A stretch of 64,000 bases of DNA, from NCBI RefSeq assembly GCF_009659535.1, contig NZ_VJZZ01000007.1, positions 62,001-126,000 of the forward strand, read 5' to 3'. The position numbers and the translations under genes were made by a program. The notes beneath the pieces were generated by a model. That model was not told where the DNA came from, searched no databases, and was given only the letters and a program-made list of their open reading frames with translations. Shown here one piece after another: positions 6,129 through 14,773 of the stretch. The stretch comes from Aggregicoccus sp. 17bor-14. GTDB lineage: Bacteria > Myxococcota > Myxococcia > Myxococcales > Myxococcaceae. The stretch's first letter is position 1, and the number at the start of each line of letters is the position of its first letter.

Positions 6129-8387
6129 ATGCACGCCTACGCACAGGAGCTCGCCCGCGAGCTGGGGCTCACGCCCTCCCAGGTGGACCGCACGCTCGCG
6201 CTCGCCGACGAGGGGGCCACGGTGCCCTTCATCGCGCGCTACCGCAAGGAGGCGACCGGCGGGCTGGACGAGGTGCAGATCCAGGCGGTACTGGACCGGG
6301 CCGCCGAGCGCGCCGAGCTCGACGGGCGCCGCGACGCCATCCGCCACTCGCTCGAGGAGCAGGGGAAGCTCACCCCGGAGCTGCTGCGCGCGCTGCTCGC
6401 GGCGCGCACGCGCACCGAGCTCGAGGACCTCTACCTGCCCTACCGCCCCAAGCGCCGCACGCGCGCGGCGATGGCGCGCGAGCGCGGCCTCGAGCCGCTC
6501 GCGGACCTGCTCTGGCGGCAGGAGGGCGCGCGCGGCGAGAGCGTGGACGCGCGCGTGCGCCCCTTCGTGCGCCCCGAGGCGGGCGTGGCGGATGCGGCGG
6601 CGGCGCTCGCCGGTGCGCGCGACATCTGCGCGGAGCGCGTGGCGGAGGACGCGGCCTTGCGAAGGCTCGCGCGCGAGGCCTGCGTGCGCGAGGGGCAGCT
6701 CGCCTCCGAGGTAGTGGCCGCGAAGCGCGCCGAGGCCGGGAAGTTCGAGGCCTACTTCTCGCACCGCGAGCCCCTGCGCACCGCGCCGAGCCACCGCGTG
6801 CTCGCGCTCCTGCGCGGCGAGGAGGAGGGGCTGCTCAAGGTGCGCCTCGACTTCCCGGACGCCGCCGTGAAGGCGCAGCTCGCCTCCCGCGTCGTCACCC
6901 GGCCGCAGGCGCTCTTTGCAACCCAGTTGCAAGAGGCGGTGGAGGACGGGTGGGAGCGGCTGATGGGGCCCTCGCTCGAGAGCGAGCTGCGCGGCGAGCT
7001 CAAGGAGCGCGCGGACCGCGAGGCGATCGCCGTGTTCGGCCAGAACCTGCGCCACCTGCTGCTCGCCCCGCCCGCGGGGGCAAAGCGGGTGCTCGCGCTG
7101 GACCCGGGCCTGCGCACCGGGGTGAAGGCGGCGATGCTGGGCGAGACGGGTGGGCTGCTGGAGACGGCCACGCTCTACAGCGAGCGCGGGGGCGAGGAGC
7201 GCGCGCGGGCGGCGCGCGTGCTCGAGGCCCTGGTGCGCAAGCACGCGCCTGCGCTGGTGGCGGTGGGCAACGGGACGGGCAGCCGCGAGGCGGAGGCCTT
7301 CGTGCGCGAGGCGCTCGCGGCCCTTCCCGAGAAGCCCACGCTGGTGAGCGTGAGCGAGCAGGGCGCGAGCATCTACTCGGCCTCGGCGGTGGCGCGCGAG
7401 GAGTTCCCCGAGCTGGACGTGTCGCTGCGCGGCGCGGTCTCCATCGGGCGCCGGCTGCAGGACCCGCTCGCGGAGCTGGTGAAGCTGGACCCCAAGAGCA
7501 TCGGGGTGGGGCAGTACCAGCACGACGTGGACGCAGGGCTGCTCAAGAAGAAGCTGGGCGAGGTGGTGGACAGCTGCGTCAACGCGGTGGGCGTGGACGT
7601 GAACACCGCGAGCCCGCAGCTGCTCGAGCACGTGTCCGGCGTGGGGCCCACGCTCGCGAAGAAGCTCGTGGCGCACCGGGCGCAGAAGGGGCCCTTCAAG
7701 AGCCGCAAGGCGCTACTCAAGGTGAGCGGCCTGGGCCCCAAGACCTTCGAGCAGGCAGCGGGCTTCCTGCGCGTGCGCGGCGAGGAGCCGCTCGACGCCT
7801 CCGCGGTGCACCCCGAGCGCTACGAGGTGGTGGAGCGGATGGCGAAGGACCTGGGCGTCCCTCTGCCGCAGCTGGTGGGCAAGCCCGAGCTCGTGCGCCG
7901 CGTGCCGCTGCAGCGCTACGTCACCCAGGAGGTGGGCGAGCTCACGCTGAAGGACATCCTCGCGGAGCTGGAGAAGCCGGCGAGAGACCCGCGCGGCGAC
8001 TTCACCCCGCCTGCGCATCGCGAGGACCTGACCCGGCTCGAGGACGTGAAGGAGGGGATGTTGCTGCAGGGCGTGGTGACCAACGTGACGGCCTTCGGCG
8101 CCTTCGTGGACGTGGGCGTGCACCAGGACGGGCTCGTGCACGTGTCCCAGCTCGCGCAGCGCTTCGTGAAGGACCCGGCCGAGGTGGTGAAGGTGGGCGA
8201 CCGGCTCACGGTGCGCGTGCTCAGCGTGGACCTCGCGCGCAAGCGCCTCGGCCTGAGCGTGCGCGCGGTGACGGAGGGTGCGCCACCGGCCGCGCCCGGC
8301 CCGCGCGCGCCCGCCCCCGCGAAGCCCCCGCAGCGCCCCGCACCCGCCGCCCCCTTCAACAACCCCTTCGGCAAGCTCAAGCGCTAG
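6129..8387 (+). CDS. tex: RNA-binding transcription accessory protein Tex
   Basis: A 752-residue Tex/YhgF protein, close to the usual 770. Domains in order: an N-terminal helical region (residues 1-190, with VPFIARYRKEATGGLDE); a YqgF/RNase H-like fold starting at VLALDPGLRTGVK (about 319); helix-hairpin-helix motifs (NTASPQLLEHVSGVGPTLAKKL and VSGLGPKTFEQAAGFLRV); and a C-terminal S1 domain (about 642-710, VVTNVTAFGAFVDVGVHQDGLVHVSQL). Tex binds nucleic acids and the transcription or translation machinery. A short AAGG lies five bases upstream of the ATG. It is followed by convergent hairpins. Confidence 0.95.
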   Translation: MHAYAQELARELGLTPSQVDRTLALADEGATVPFIARYRKEATGGLDEVQIQAVLDRAAERAELDGRRDAIRHSLEEQGKLTPELLRALLAARTRTELEDLYLPYRPKRRTRAAMARERGLEPLADLLWRQEGARGESVDARVRPFVRPEAGVADAAAALAGARDICAERVAEDAALRRLAREACVREGQLASEVVAAKRAEAGKFEAYFSHREPLRTAPSHRVLALLRGEEEGLLKVRLDFPDAAVKAQLASRVVTRPQALFATQLQEAVEDGWERLMGPSLESELRGELKERADREAIAVFGQNLRHLLLAPPAGAKRVLALDPGLRTGVKAAMLGETGGLLETATLYSERGGEERARAARVLEALVRKHAPALVAVGNGTGSREAEAFVREALAALPEKPTLVSVSEQGASIYSASAVAREEFPELDVSLRGAVSIGRRLQDPLAELVKLDPKSIGVGQYQHDVDAGLLKKKLGEVVDSCVNAVGVDVNTASPQLLEHVSGVGPTLAKKLVAHRAQKGPFKSRKALLKVSGLGPKTFEQAAGFLRVRGEEPLDASAVHPERYEVVERMAKDLGVPLPQLVGKPELVRRVPLQRYVTQEVGELTLKDILAELEKPARDPRGDFTPPAHREDLTRLEDVKEGMLLQGVVTNVTAFGAFVDVGVHQDGLVHVSQLAQRFVKDPAEVVKVGDRLTVRVLSVDLARKRLGLSVRAVTEGAPPAAPGPRAPAPAKPPQRPAPAAPFNNPFGKLKR

Positions 8388-8411
8388 GGCGCGGCTGCCC
8401 TGGTTGCCCTG

Positions 8412-8447
8412 GCCTCGACACGGGCGAGGCTTGAAGGCGTCGCCTTT
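8412..8447. terminator. Weak tandem hairpins after tex
   Basis: Two small inverted repeats occur in the 125-base gap between convergent genes: GCCTCG/CGAGGC with a 7-base loop (8412-8430) and AAGGCG-T-CGCCTT (8434-8446) followed by TTT. They could end tex transcription, but the second has too small a loop unless the stem opens. Low certainty. Confidence 0.3.
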
Positions 8448-8512
8448 CGGGGCTGACGCGGATGTCAGGTGGCGCAGGGCTGCTACTGCGGGCCCACCTG
8501 CACCCCGGCCTG

Positions 8513-9691
8513 CTAGTTGTCCAGCGGCCGCTTCGGCGCGGGCTCGAGCGGGAAGGAGCGCGCGTGCGCCTTCTTCGCGAGGGCGCGCCCGAGCAGCTCC
8601 GCGTAGCGCGCGTTGCCGTTGCGCGCGTCGAAGCGGCGGGCAATCTCCTGCGCCTCGCCCTCGGCCCACTTCTGCAGGCGCACGGTGGCGTAGAGGCAGT
8701 CCGCCTGGTGCAGCGGGAAGCCGTAGGGCAGCCGCAGCGTGAGCACCTCGTGGCCCTCCGCGCGCAGCAGCTCGAAGAGGAGCGCCGCGGCGCAGAGGAA
8801 GGCGAAGCGGTCCACGCGGCTCGCGTGCGCGAGCGCCCAGTCCAGGTGCCGCTCGAGCAGCACCAGCGCGCGCGCGAAGTTGTGGGTGAGCGCGAGGAAC
8901 TCGAGGTGCTCGCCCACCGTGACGAGGAAGTCGCGGTTGCGCGCCACCGCCGGGTAGCCGTGCAGGTGCAGCTTCTGCGCCTCCTCCATGCGGCCGAGGC
9001 GCAGCAGCGGGTAGAGCACGCTGCCGTAGGTGCGCTGCGGGACCTCGGCGCAGCCCGTCCAGCCGCGCAGCAGCGGGAAGGCCTTCTGCATCACCTGTTC
9101 GTGCTCGCCCAGGTCCAGGTGCAGGTCCAGCTCGTCGTCCAGCTCGCAGGCCTCGCAGTCGGTGAGCGCGTCGCGCGGGGTGGCGAGCCACTGCCGCCAG
9201 TAGCCCGCGGCCGCCTCCTGGTCGCCCATGTCGCGCGCCGTCTGGTAGCGCAGCTTGAGCAGGGCGCGCTCGCCGGCGCCCGCGCGCGCGAAGGCCTGCG
9301 CGAGCTCCTCGAGCGCCGCGTGCACGCGCTCGCGGCTGATGTGGGGGAACTCGTGCAGCCGGCCCACCACCCACTTGGCCTTCCACAGCAGCTCGCCCAC
9401 CTCGAAGCGCTCGGGCGCGCGCTGCTGCTGGGCGCGGCACCAGGCGAAGGCATCCAGCGCCTTGTCCGGGAAGCCCCCGAAGGTCGCCGCGTCGATGAGC
9501 TCGAGGCGCGCCTCGTACGAGAGCGCGAGGTCGCCGTGCGTCTCCGCGAGCCCCACCGCGGACTCGAGCAGCGCCACGCGCGCGTCCCCATGGGGCAGCG
9601 CCGCGGCCTCGTCCAAGAGCCCCTCCACCTCGCTGCGGTAGTCCTGCTCGCTCACCACACCTCCGGCGGAGGCGTGGGACGCGTGCGGCAC
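8513..9691 (-). CDS. Hypothetical helical (TPR-like) protein
   Basis: A protein of up to 392 residues, almost entirely alpha-helical with regularly spaced helices of TPR or similar solenoid character (for example ALEELAQAFARAGAGERALLKLRYQTARDMGDQEAAAGYWRQWL), and no signal peptide or membrane segment. An acidic patch DCEACELDDELDLHLDLGEHE lies mid-protein. The GTG at 9691 gives the longest form; a GTG pair near 9655 (VVSEQDY) is an equally good start. I do not recognise a named family. It is convergent with tex and divergent from the LETM1-like gene. Confidence 0.65.
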   Translation of the reverse strand: MPHASHASAGGVVSEQDYRSEVEGLLDEAAALPHGDARVALLESAVGLAETHGDLALSYEARLELIDAATFGGFPDKALDAFAWCRAQQQRAPERFEVGELLWKAKWVVGRLHEFPHISRERVHAALEELAQAFARAGAGERALLKLRYQTARDMGDQEAAAGYWRQWLATPRDALTDCEACELDDELDLHLDLGEHEQVMQKAFPLLRGWTGCAEVPQRTYGSVLYPLLRLGRMEEAQKLHLHGYPAVARNRDFLVTVGEHLEFLALTHNFARALVLLERHLDWALAHASRVDRFAFLCAAALLFELLRAEGHEVLTLRLPYGFPLHQADCLYATVRLQKWAEGEAQEIARRFDARNGNARYAELLGRALAKKAHARSFPLEPAPKRPLDN

Positions 9692-10006
9692 GGGGGCGGA
9701 AGCGGGGGGCGCATGGGAGCGGAGCCGGAGGAGAACGGGGGGAGGTTAGCGCACTGGATCCAGGACGGAAGCGCGATGTGCGATGCGGGGCAGGGGATGG
9801 CGCTGGGCGAGCGGGCACCCGCGGCGCCGCGCGGGCAGGGCCTCCGGGCGGCCGCCCCCCTCGCGACGTCCGCTTCTCGGCGCCGCCAGCCGAGCTCCGC
9901 GCCGTGCCTCCACTGCCGCTGGCGGGCGGCGCGCCCCTGCGCTATTCGACCCGCGTCCCTGCTGCTCCCTCCCTCCTCCCTCTCCCCCTCTGCGGTGTCG
10001 CACGGC
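9692..10006. other. Divergent intergenic region, no gene seen
   Basis: These 315 bases separate two divergently transcribed genes and should hold both promoters. Both strands are open in some frames, but none has the codon pattern or a plausible start of a gene. The last 50 bases are pyrimidine-rich (CTCCCTCCTCCCTC). I see no convincing promoter hexamers or inverted repeat. Confidence 0.4.
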
Positions 10007-11425
10007 ATGTACCTGGGCAAGGCCGGCTGGCTCTCCACGCTGCTCGACGAGGCGATCGCCGCCCATGCCCGCGCGCCCGAGCCCGCGGTGCCTCCGGGGC
10101 TGCCCGAGGGCAGCTCGGGCCGCGCCCGCGCCCGCGCCTACCTGCGGGCCATGCTGCGCGAGAGCGGGCTGCTCTACGGCACGCCCACGGGCGCCGCGGC
10201 CGAGGTAGCGGGCACCCCTGCCGCGCCGGAGGCCCCCGCGCCCGCCGCCGCCAGCCGCACCCATGCCCCCTCCCGCGCGCCCGAGGAGCAGCTCTTCCTC
10301 GCGGTGGTGCGCACGCTCGCGCGCATGGCGCTGGACGTGGCGGCGCTCACCGGGGCCCCGGAGGGCCCGCGGCGCGAGCAGCTGCTCCTGCTCTTCGCGG
10401 TGCTCACCGGGCTGCTGGACGAGGCGGACGCGCTGCACAAGCGCCTGCCGCAGCCGGTGCCCCGCAGGCTGTGGAGCCGGGTGGAGGCGGCGCTCGAGCG
10501 GCGCGCCATCAGCCTCGCCGGAGACCCGGTGTACGGGCTGGTGCTGCACAACGGCGCCCTCTACGCGGACGCGCAGATGCTGGTGCGCCAGGCCATCGAC
10601 TACTTCAGCCGCGGCGCGCTGCCGCGCACCATGGCCCAGCGGCGCCTGGACTTCGCGGCGCGCCAGAAGGCGCTGCTGGTGGAGGTGCTCACCGCGCTCG
10701 CCTGCGTGGAGCGCCCGCCCAGCTTCGCGAGCCGGCGCGCCATCCTGCGCCAGGTGGAGGACCTGGGCCTCCCGGACGCGCTGGAGGGCGAGCTGAAGGC
10801 GGCGGTGCGCGGCGCCTTCGAGCGCAAGCGCCCGGTGCGCGCGGTGGTGGCGAGCGTGCGCAGCGCGGACCAGCGCCACTTCCTGCTCGAGCAGACGCTG
10901 CTCGCGAGCCTCGTGGACGGGCGGCGCAGCCGCGCCGAGCGCGCCTTCATCCAGGAGCTCGCGCAGGCGATGCAGGTGTCGCCCGAGGAGCTGCACCGGC
11001 TCGAGCTGCAGATGGCCGAGTTCTACGCGAAGAACCGCAGCGTGGTGGACGTGTTCACCGTGAGCGCCGCGGCGGGGCTCCTGGGCGAGGACCTCGTCTC
11101 CAGCATGCAGGACACGCTGGAGAAGAACTTCCACCGGCTGATGACCGAGGTGCGCGAGACGGGCGAGCTCAGCGTGCTGCTCACCAAGGCGGCGCGCCGC
11201 CAGCCCCTGAGCGCCGAGGAGCGCCAGCGCATGCGCGCCCAGCTCATCGACGTGGCCAAGGCCATCCCCGCGCTCGCCATCTTCGCCGCGCCCGGCGGGA
11301 TGCTGCTGCTCATCGCGCTCGCCAAGGTGCTGCCCTTCAACCTGCTGCCCAGCGCCTTCCAGGACCCGCAGCCTCCCCCCGCGCTCGCGCCGGGGGAGGA
11401 CACGCTGCCGCCCTCGGACCGCTGA
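10007..11425 (+). CDS. TerB-like / LETM1-like domain protein
   Basis: A 472-residue protein (ATG 10007; an in-frame GTG at 9995 is possible). The N-terminal 60 residues precede an Ala/Pro linker. A long helical region follows, with a TerB-like segment at about 293-341 (LASLVDGRRSRAERAFIQELAQAMQVSPEELHRLE). At 375-452 comes a segment close to the LETM1 domain: charged helices, then LSAEERQRMRAQLIDVAKAIPALAIFAAPGG and the membrane-like stretch MLLLIALAKVLPFNLLPSAF. LETM1 proteins act in cation exchange and ribosome anchoring in mitochondria; bacterial relatives are uncharacterised. The domain reading is by eye. Confidence 0.65.
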   Translation: MYLGKAGWLSTLLDEAIAAHARAPEPAVPPGLPEGSSGRARARAYLRAMLRESGLLYGTPTGAAAEVAGTPAAPEAPAPAAASRTHAPSRAPEEQLFLAVVRTLARMALDVAALTGAPEGPRREQLLLLFAVLTGLLDEADALHKRLPQPVPRRLWSRVEAALERRAISLAGDPVYGLVLHNGALYADAQMLVRQAIDYFSRGALPRTMAQRRLDFAARQKALLVEVLTALACVERPPSFASRRAILRQVEDLGLPDALEGELKAAVRGAFERKRPVRAVVASVRSADQRHFLLEQTLLASLVDGRRSRAERAFIQELAQAMQVSPEELHRLELQMAEFYAKNRSVVDVFTVSAAAGLLGEDLVSSMQDTLEKNFHRLMTEVRETGELSVLLTKAARRQPLSAEERQRMRAQLIDVAKAIPALAIFAAPGGMLLLIALAKVLPFNLLPSAFQDPQPPPALAPGEDTLPPSDR

Positions 11426-11458
11426 GGGCTCCCGGACCGCCGAGGGCTCCCGGACCGC
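11415..11458. repeat. Three copies of CGGACCGC at 18-base spacing
   Basis: CGGACCGC occurs at 11415-11422, 11433-11440 and 11451-11458. The 17-mer GAGGGCTCCCGGACCGC is repeated exactly at 11424-11440 and 11442-11458. The array bridges the stop codons of two convergent genes and looks like a small tandem duplication rather than a functional site. Confidence 0.6.
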
Positions 11459-13080
11459 TAGGCCTCGGTGCGCTGCAGCCGCACCACGAGCCGGCGCAGG
11501 TCCTCGTTCACCTTCATGAACTCGGTGCGCCCGCGCTCCTGCTCCAGCTGCTGGTTCATGCGGGGCAGGGCGGCGCGCACCTTCGCGCCCGCGTCCTTGT
11601 TGCCCTCCACCATCCAGTCCAGCGCCTGGATGACGGTGGCGCGCGTCTCGGTGTCGCGCTCGTCCAGGCGGGCCACCAGCGCGTCCGCGTGCGCGGCGCT
11701 CGCGGCGCGCCCCAGCTCCAGGGCCGCGCGGCGCACCACGCCCGCGTCCGCCTTGGGGTCCTGCAGCCGCGCGCCCCAGCAGGCGGCGTCCTGGCCGCAG
11801 GCCTGCGCCGCCTGCAGGCGCTGCGAGAGCCGCGTGTACGCCGCGGCGCGCTCCTGGCCCAGCTTCGGCGCCTCGTCGCAGCCGTCGTAGTCCTGCTTCT
11901 GGCACTCGGCCTGGGTGGCCGCGGGCTCCGCCGCCGCGAGCTTCTGCAGCAGCGGCAGCTCGCGCGCATCGCCGAGCAGGGTGATGCCCTCCACGGCCGC
12001 CTCGCGCGCCCACCAGTTGCCCTGGGTGGCGGCCTTCTGCAGCGCAGGGATCGCGTCGCGCCCGCCCAGGTGCACGAGCGCGCGCACGTAGGCGGCGCGC
12101 ACCACCGGGTCGGTCTCCACCAGCATCGCGGTGAGCGGCTTGATGGCGGCCTGCGTGCGCATGCGCCCCAGCGCGTCCGCCGCCTGCATGCGCACGATGG
12201 CCTGGATGCGCGGGTCGCTGTCGCTGAAGGCGAGCCGCTGCATCAGGGCCCCTTCCGCGCGCCGGTCGCGCAGGTCGCCGAGCACCTGCGCCGCCTTGGA
12301 GTAGTAGCTCGCCGGCAGGATGCGCCGGCCCTGTGCCCAGCTCGCGAGCTGCGCGTCCTTGCCCTCGAGCACCGGCAGCAGCGCGTCACCCGCCGGGCGC
12401 CCCAGCTGGAAGAGGGCGAAGGAGCTCTCCGGGTAGAAGGACACGTTGCGCCGCTCCTGGGTGAGCATCTTCACCAGCGCGGGCACCGCGCGCGCATCCC
12501 CGATGCGCCCCAGCGCCTCGATGGAGCGCTTGGCCACCTGCGCGTCCGTGTGGTCGTCCGTGGCCAGCTGCGCGAGCGGCTCCACCGCCTCCTTCGCGCG
12601 TATCGCGCCCAGGGCGTTGATCGCCTCCACGCGCGTGTAGTTGTCCGGCACCGCGAGCAGCTTCACCAGCGCGGGGATGGCGCGCGCGTCGCCGATCTGC
12701 GCGAGCGCCGCGGCGATGGCCCCGTTCGCCCCGTTGTCCCCGCCGCGCGGGTTGGCAGAGATGGCGCGCGTGAGCGGCTCCACGGAAGAGGGGTCCTTGA
12801 TCGAGCCGAGCACCCGCGCGAGGGCGCTCTTGAGCTCGGGCGCGCGCGCCTCGCCGAGCCGCTCGTGCAGCATGGGCAGGAAGCGCTTGTCCACGTGGCC
12901 GGAGCCGCGCATCGCGTCCACCACCCGCACCTCGTCCGCCACGCGGCGGGTGCGCGAGAGCGTCTTGTCCCAGTACTCCGGCGAGTCCGGGTCCACGCGG
13001 TTGCAGCCGAGCGTGGACGCGGCGAGTCCTCCGACGAGGGACGAGAGGACGAGACACAGGGCGACGCGCGAGCGAGTCAT
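11458..13080 (-). CDS. HEAT-repeat lipoprotein
   Basis: A 540-residue exported protein. The signal peptide ends in a lipobox (STLGC, Cys near 26). The mature protein is a solenoid of HEAT/PBS-lyase-type repeats recognisable by recurring IGDARAIPALVKLL, LGAIRAKEAVEPLAQL, IGDARAVPALVKML, LGRMRTQAAIKPLTAML and LGGRDAIPALQKA. A Cys-rich insert (QAECQKQDYDGCDEAPK, then CGQDAACWG) breaks the solenoid near residues 400-450 and may form disulfides. The C-terminus is charged. The family is a protein-interaction scaffold; partner unknown. The ATG at 13080 is followed directly by a normal signal sequence. Confidence 0.85.
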   Translation of the reverse strand: MTRSRVALCLVLSSLVGGLAASTLGCNRVDPDSPEYWDKTLSRTRRVADEVRVVDAMRGSGHVDKRFLPMLHERLGEARAPELKSALARVLGSIKDPSSVEPLTRAISANPRGGDNGANGAIAAALAQIGDARAIPALVKLLAVPDNYTRVEAINALGAIRAKEAVEPLAQLATDDHTDAQVAKRSIEALGRIGDARAVPALVKMLTQERRNVSFYPESSFALFQLGRPAGDALLPVLEGKDAQLASWAQGRRILPASYYSKAAQVLGDLRDRRAEGALMQRLAFSDSDPRIQAIVRMQAADALGRMRTQAAIKPLTAMLVETDPVVRAAYVRALVHLGGRDAIPALQKAATQGNWWAREAAVEGITLLGDARELPLLQKLAAAEPAATQAECQKQDYDGCDEAPKLGQERAAAYTRLSQRLQAAQACGQDAACWGARLQDPKADAGVVRRAALELGRAASAAHADALVARLDERDTETRATVIQALDWMVEGNKDAGAKVRAALPRMNQQLEQERGRTEFMKVNEDLRRLVVRLQRTEA

Positions 13081-13177
13081 GCCGGCTCTCCTGGCAGCGG
13101 GATGTAGGAGAGGTCGTAGTCCGCCTGCGGCGGAAGAATCAAACCGCCCTCCGGTCTGAGGTAGCCTGCAGAACGAC

Positions 13178-13786
13178 ATGACCTCCGACCCCAGCGCCGG
13201 GCCCCGCGCGGCCCCCCACCGCCGCCGCACCCTGCTCCTCGATCGCAGCTTCCAGCTGCGCTACAGCCTGCTGCTCGCCACGCTCGGCGCGGCGGCCGTG
13301 ACGCTGTTCGGCGCACTCGCCTACCAGGTGCACGCGAGCGCCATGGCCGCCACTGTCGGCGGCGCGGCAGGCGAGGTGTCCACGGGCGGACAGACGCTGC
13401 TGTGGCTCACGGTGGTGGGGGCGCTGGGCACCGCCGTGGTGCTGGGGCTGTTCGGGCTGCTGCTCACCCACCGGGTGGCGGGGCCGGTGCACGTGATGGG
13501 GCTGTACATGGCGGCGCTCGCCGCGGGGCGCTACCCGCGCCTGCGCCCGCTGCGCAAGCGCGACGAGCTGCGCAGCTTCTTCGAGCGCTTCCGCGAGGCG
13601 GTGGACCGCATCCGCGCGCGCGAGGCGGACGAGGCGCGCGCGCTGGGGCACGTGCTGGGCGCGCTCGCCCCCATCGCGGTGAGCCCCGAGGCGCGCGAGG
13701 CGCTCGCCACCCTGGAGTCTCTGCACGCGCGCAAGCGCCAGGCCGCGGAGGGTGCGGGAGACGTGGCCTTCACGCCCGGCTCGTGA
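13178..13786 (+). CDS. Two-TM protein with HAMP-like region and no output domain
   Basis: A 202-residue inner-membrane protein. Two transmembrane helices (about 28-50 and 73-97) flank a short periplasmic loop of about 22 residues. A HAMP-like segment follows (RVAGPVHVMGLYMAALAAGRYPRLRPLRKRDELRSFFERFREAVDRIR), then a helical tail. The arrangement is that of a receptor or sensor kinase that stops after HAMP: no kinase, methyl-accepting or cyclase domain is present. It could transmit a signal to a separate partner. It lies 16 bases upstream of fmt and probably shares its transcript. Confidence 0.7.
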   Translation: MTSDPSAGPRAAPHRRRTLLLDRSFQLRYSLLLATLGAAAVTLFGALAYQVHASAMAATVGGAAGEVSTGGQTLLWLTVVGALGTAVVLGLFGLLLTHRVAGPVHVMGLYMAALAAGRYPRLRPLRKRDELRSFFERFREAVDRIRAREADEARALGHVLGALAPIAVSPEAREALATLESLHARKRQAAEGAGDVAFTPGS

Positions 13787-13802
13787 GAGAGAGGGGACAC
13801 GC

Positions 13803-14765
13803 ATGGACCGTCCCCGCATCGTCTTCATGGGCACCCCGGAGTTCGCCGTCGGCTCGCTCGCCGCGCTGCTCGCGCTGCAGGAGCAGGGCGCGCTCGAGCT
13901 CGTCGCCGTGGTCACCCAGCCCGACAAGCCCAAGGGCCGCGGCCAGGCGCTGAGCGCGCCGCCGGTGAAGGCGCTCGCGCTCGCGCACGGGCTGCCCGTC
14001 CTGCAGCCGCAGAAGCTGCGCACGCCCCCCTTCAGCGAGACGCTGCGCGAGCTGCGGCCGGACGCCTGCGTGGTGACGGCCTACGGGAAGATCCTCCCCG
14101 AGGACCTGCTCGCCGTGCCGCGGCTCGGCTGCGTCAACGTGCACGCGAGCCTCCTGCCGCGCTTTCGCGGCGCGGCGCCCATCCAGTGGGCGATTGCGCA
14201 CGGGGACGCGGAGACCGGCGTGTGCCTCATGCAGATGGACGCGGGCCTGGACACCGGCCCGGTGCTCGCCTGCCGCCGCCTGCCCATCCTCCCGGAGGAG
14301 ACCAGCGCGAGCCTGCACGAGAAGCTCGCGGCGCTCGGCGGCCAGGTGCTGCGCGAGGAGCTGCCGCGCTTCCTGCGCGGGGAGCTGCGGGCCGTGCCGC
14401 AGCCCTCCGAGGGCGCGGTGTATGCGCCGATGATCCAGAAGGAGGACGGGCTGCTGGACTTCACCCGCCCCGCGCAGGAGCTGGAGCGGCGCGTGCGCGC
14501 CTTCACGCCCTGGCCCGGCGCCTACACCTGGCTCGAGGGCGCGCGGCTCAAGGTGCACCGCGTGCAGGTGGCGGAGGGCCGCGGCGAGCCCGGCACGCTG
14601 CTCGGCGCGGGCCCCGCGGGGCTCGAGGTCGCGTGCGCGCAGGGCTCCCTGCGGCTGCTCGAGGTACAGCCCGAGGGCAAGCGCGCGATGGGCGCCGCGG
14701 ACTTCCTCTCCGGCCGCAAGCTCGCTCCCGGCTCGCGCCCCTTCACCGCCCCGCCGGCGCCCTGA
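13803..14765 (+). CDS. fmt: Methionyl-tRNA formyltransferase
   Basis: A 320-residue enzyme that formylates initiator Met-tRNA using 10-formyl-tetrahydrofolate. It has the N-terminal MGTPEFAVGSL, the active-site segment CVNVHASLLPRFRGAAPIQWAI, and MQMDAGLDTGPVL. The C-terminal OB-like tRNA-binding domain is seen at FTPWPGAYTWLEGARLKVHR. Length is standard. It overlaps nothing but sits eight bases before the dehydroquinase-like gene, which is in turn coupled to rsmB, forming an fmt-rsmB translation-related operon. No def gene adjoins it here; a def gene occurs at 61.2 kb. Confidence 0.97.
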   Translation: MDRPRIVFMGTPEFAVGSLAALLALQEQGALELVAVVTQPDKPKGRGQALSAPPVKALALAHGLPVLQPQKLRTPPFSETLRELRPDACVVTAYGKILPEDLLAVPRLGCVNVHASLLPRFRGAAPIQWAIAHGDAETGVCLMQMDAGLDTGPVLACRRLPILPEETSASLHEKLAALGGQVLREELPRFLRGELRAVPQPSEGAVYAPMIQKEDGLLDFTRPAQELERRVRAFTPWPGAYTWLEGARLKVHRVQVAEGRGEPGTLLGAGPAGLEVACAQGSLRLLEVQPEGKRAMGAADFLSGRKLAPGSRPFTAPPAP

Positions 14766-14773
14766 CCCTGCCC

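Noticed and set aside
5484-7676. A 730-codon open frame on the minus strand antisense to tex
   Set aside because: It is an antisense shadow in a very G+C-rich gene: composition is His/Arg/Ala-biased with no domain, while tex on the other strand is unmistakable.
9778-13107. A 1109-codon plus-strand open frame
   Set aside because: It runs across the LETM1-like gene in another frame and across the HEAT lipoprotein antisense. Its composition is low-complexity Arg/Ala/His and no motif is found.
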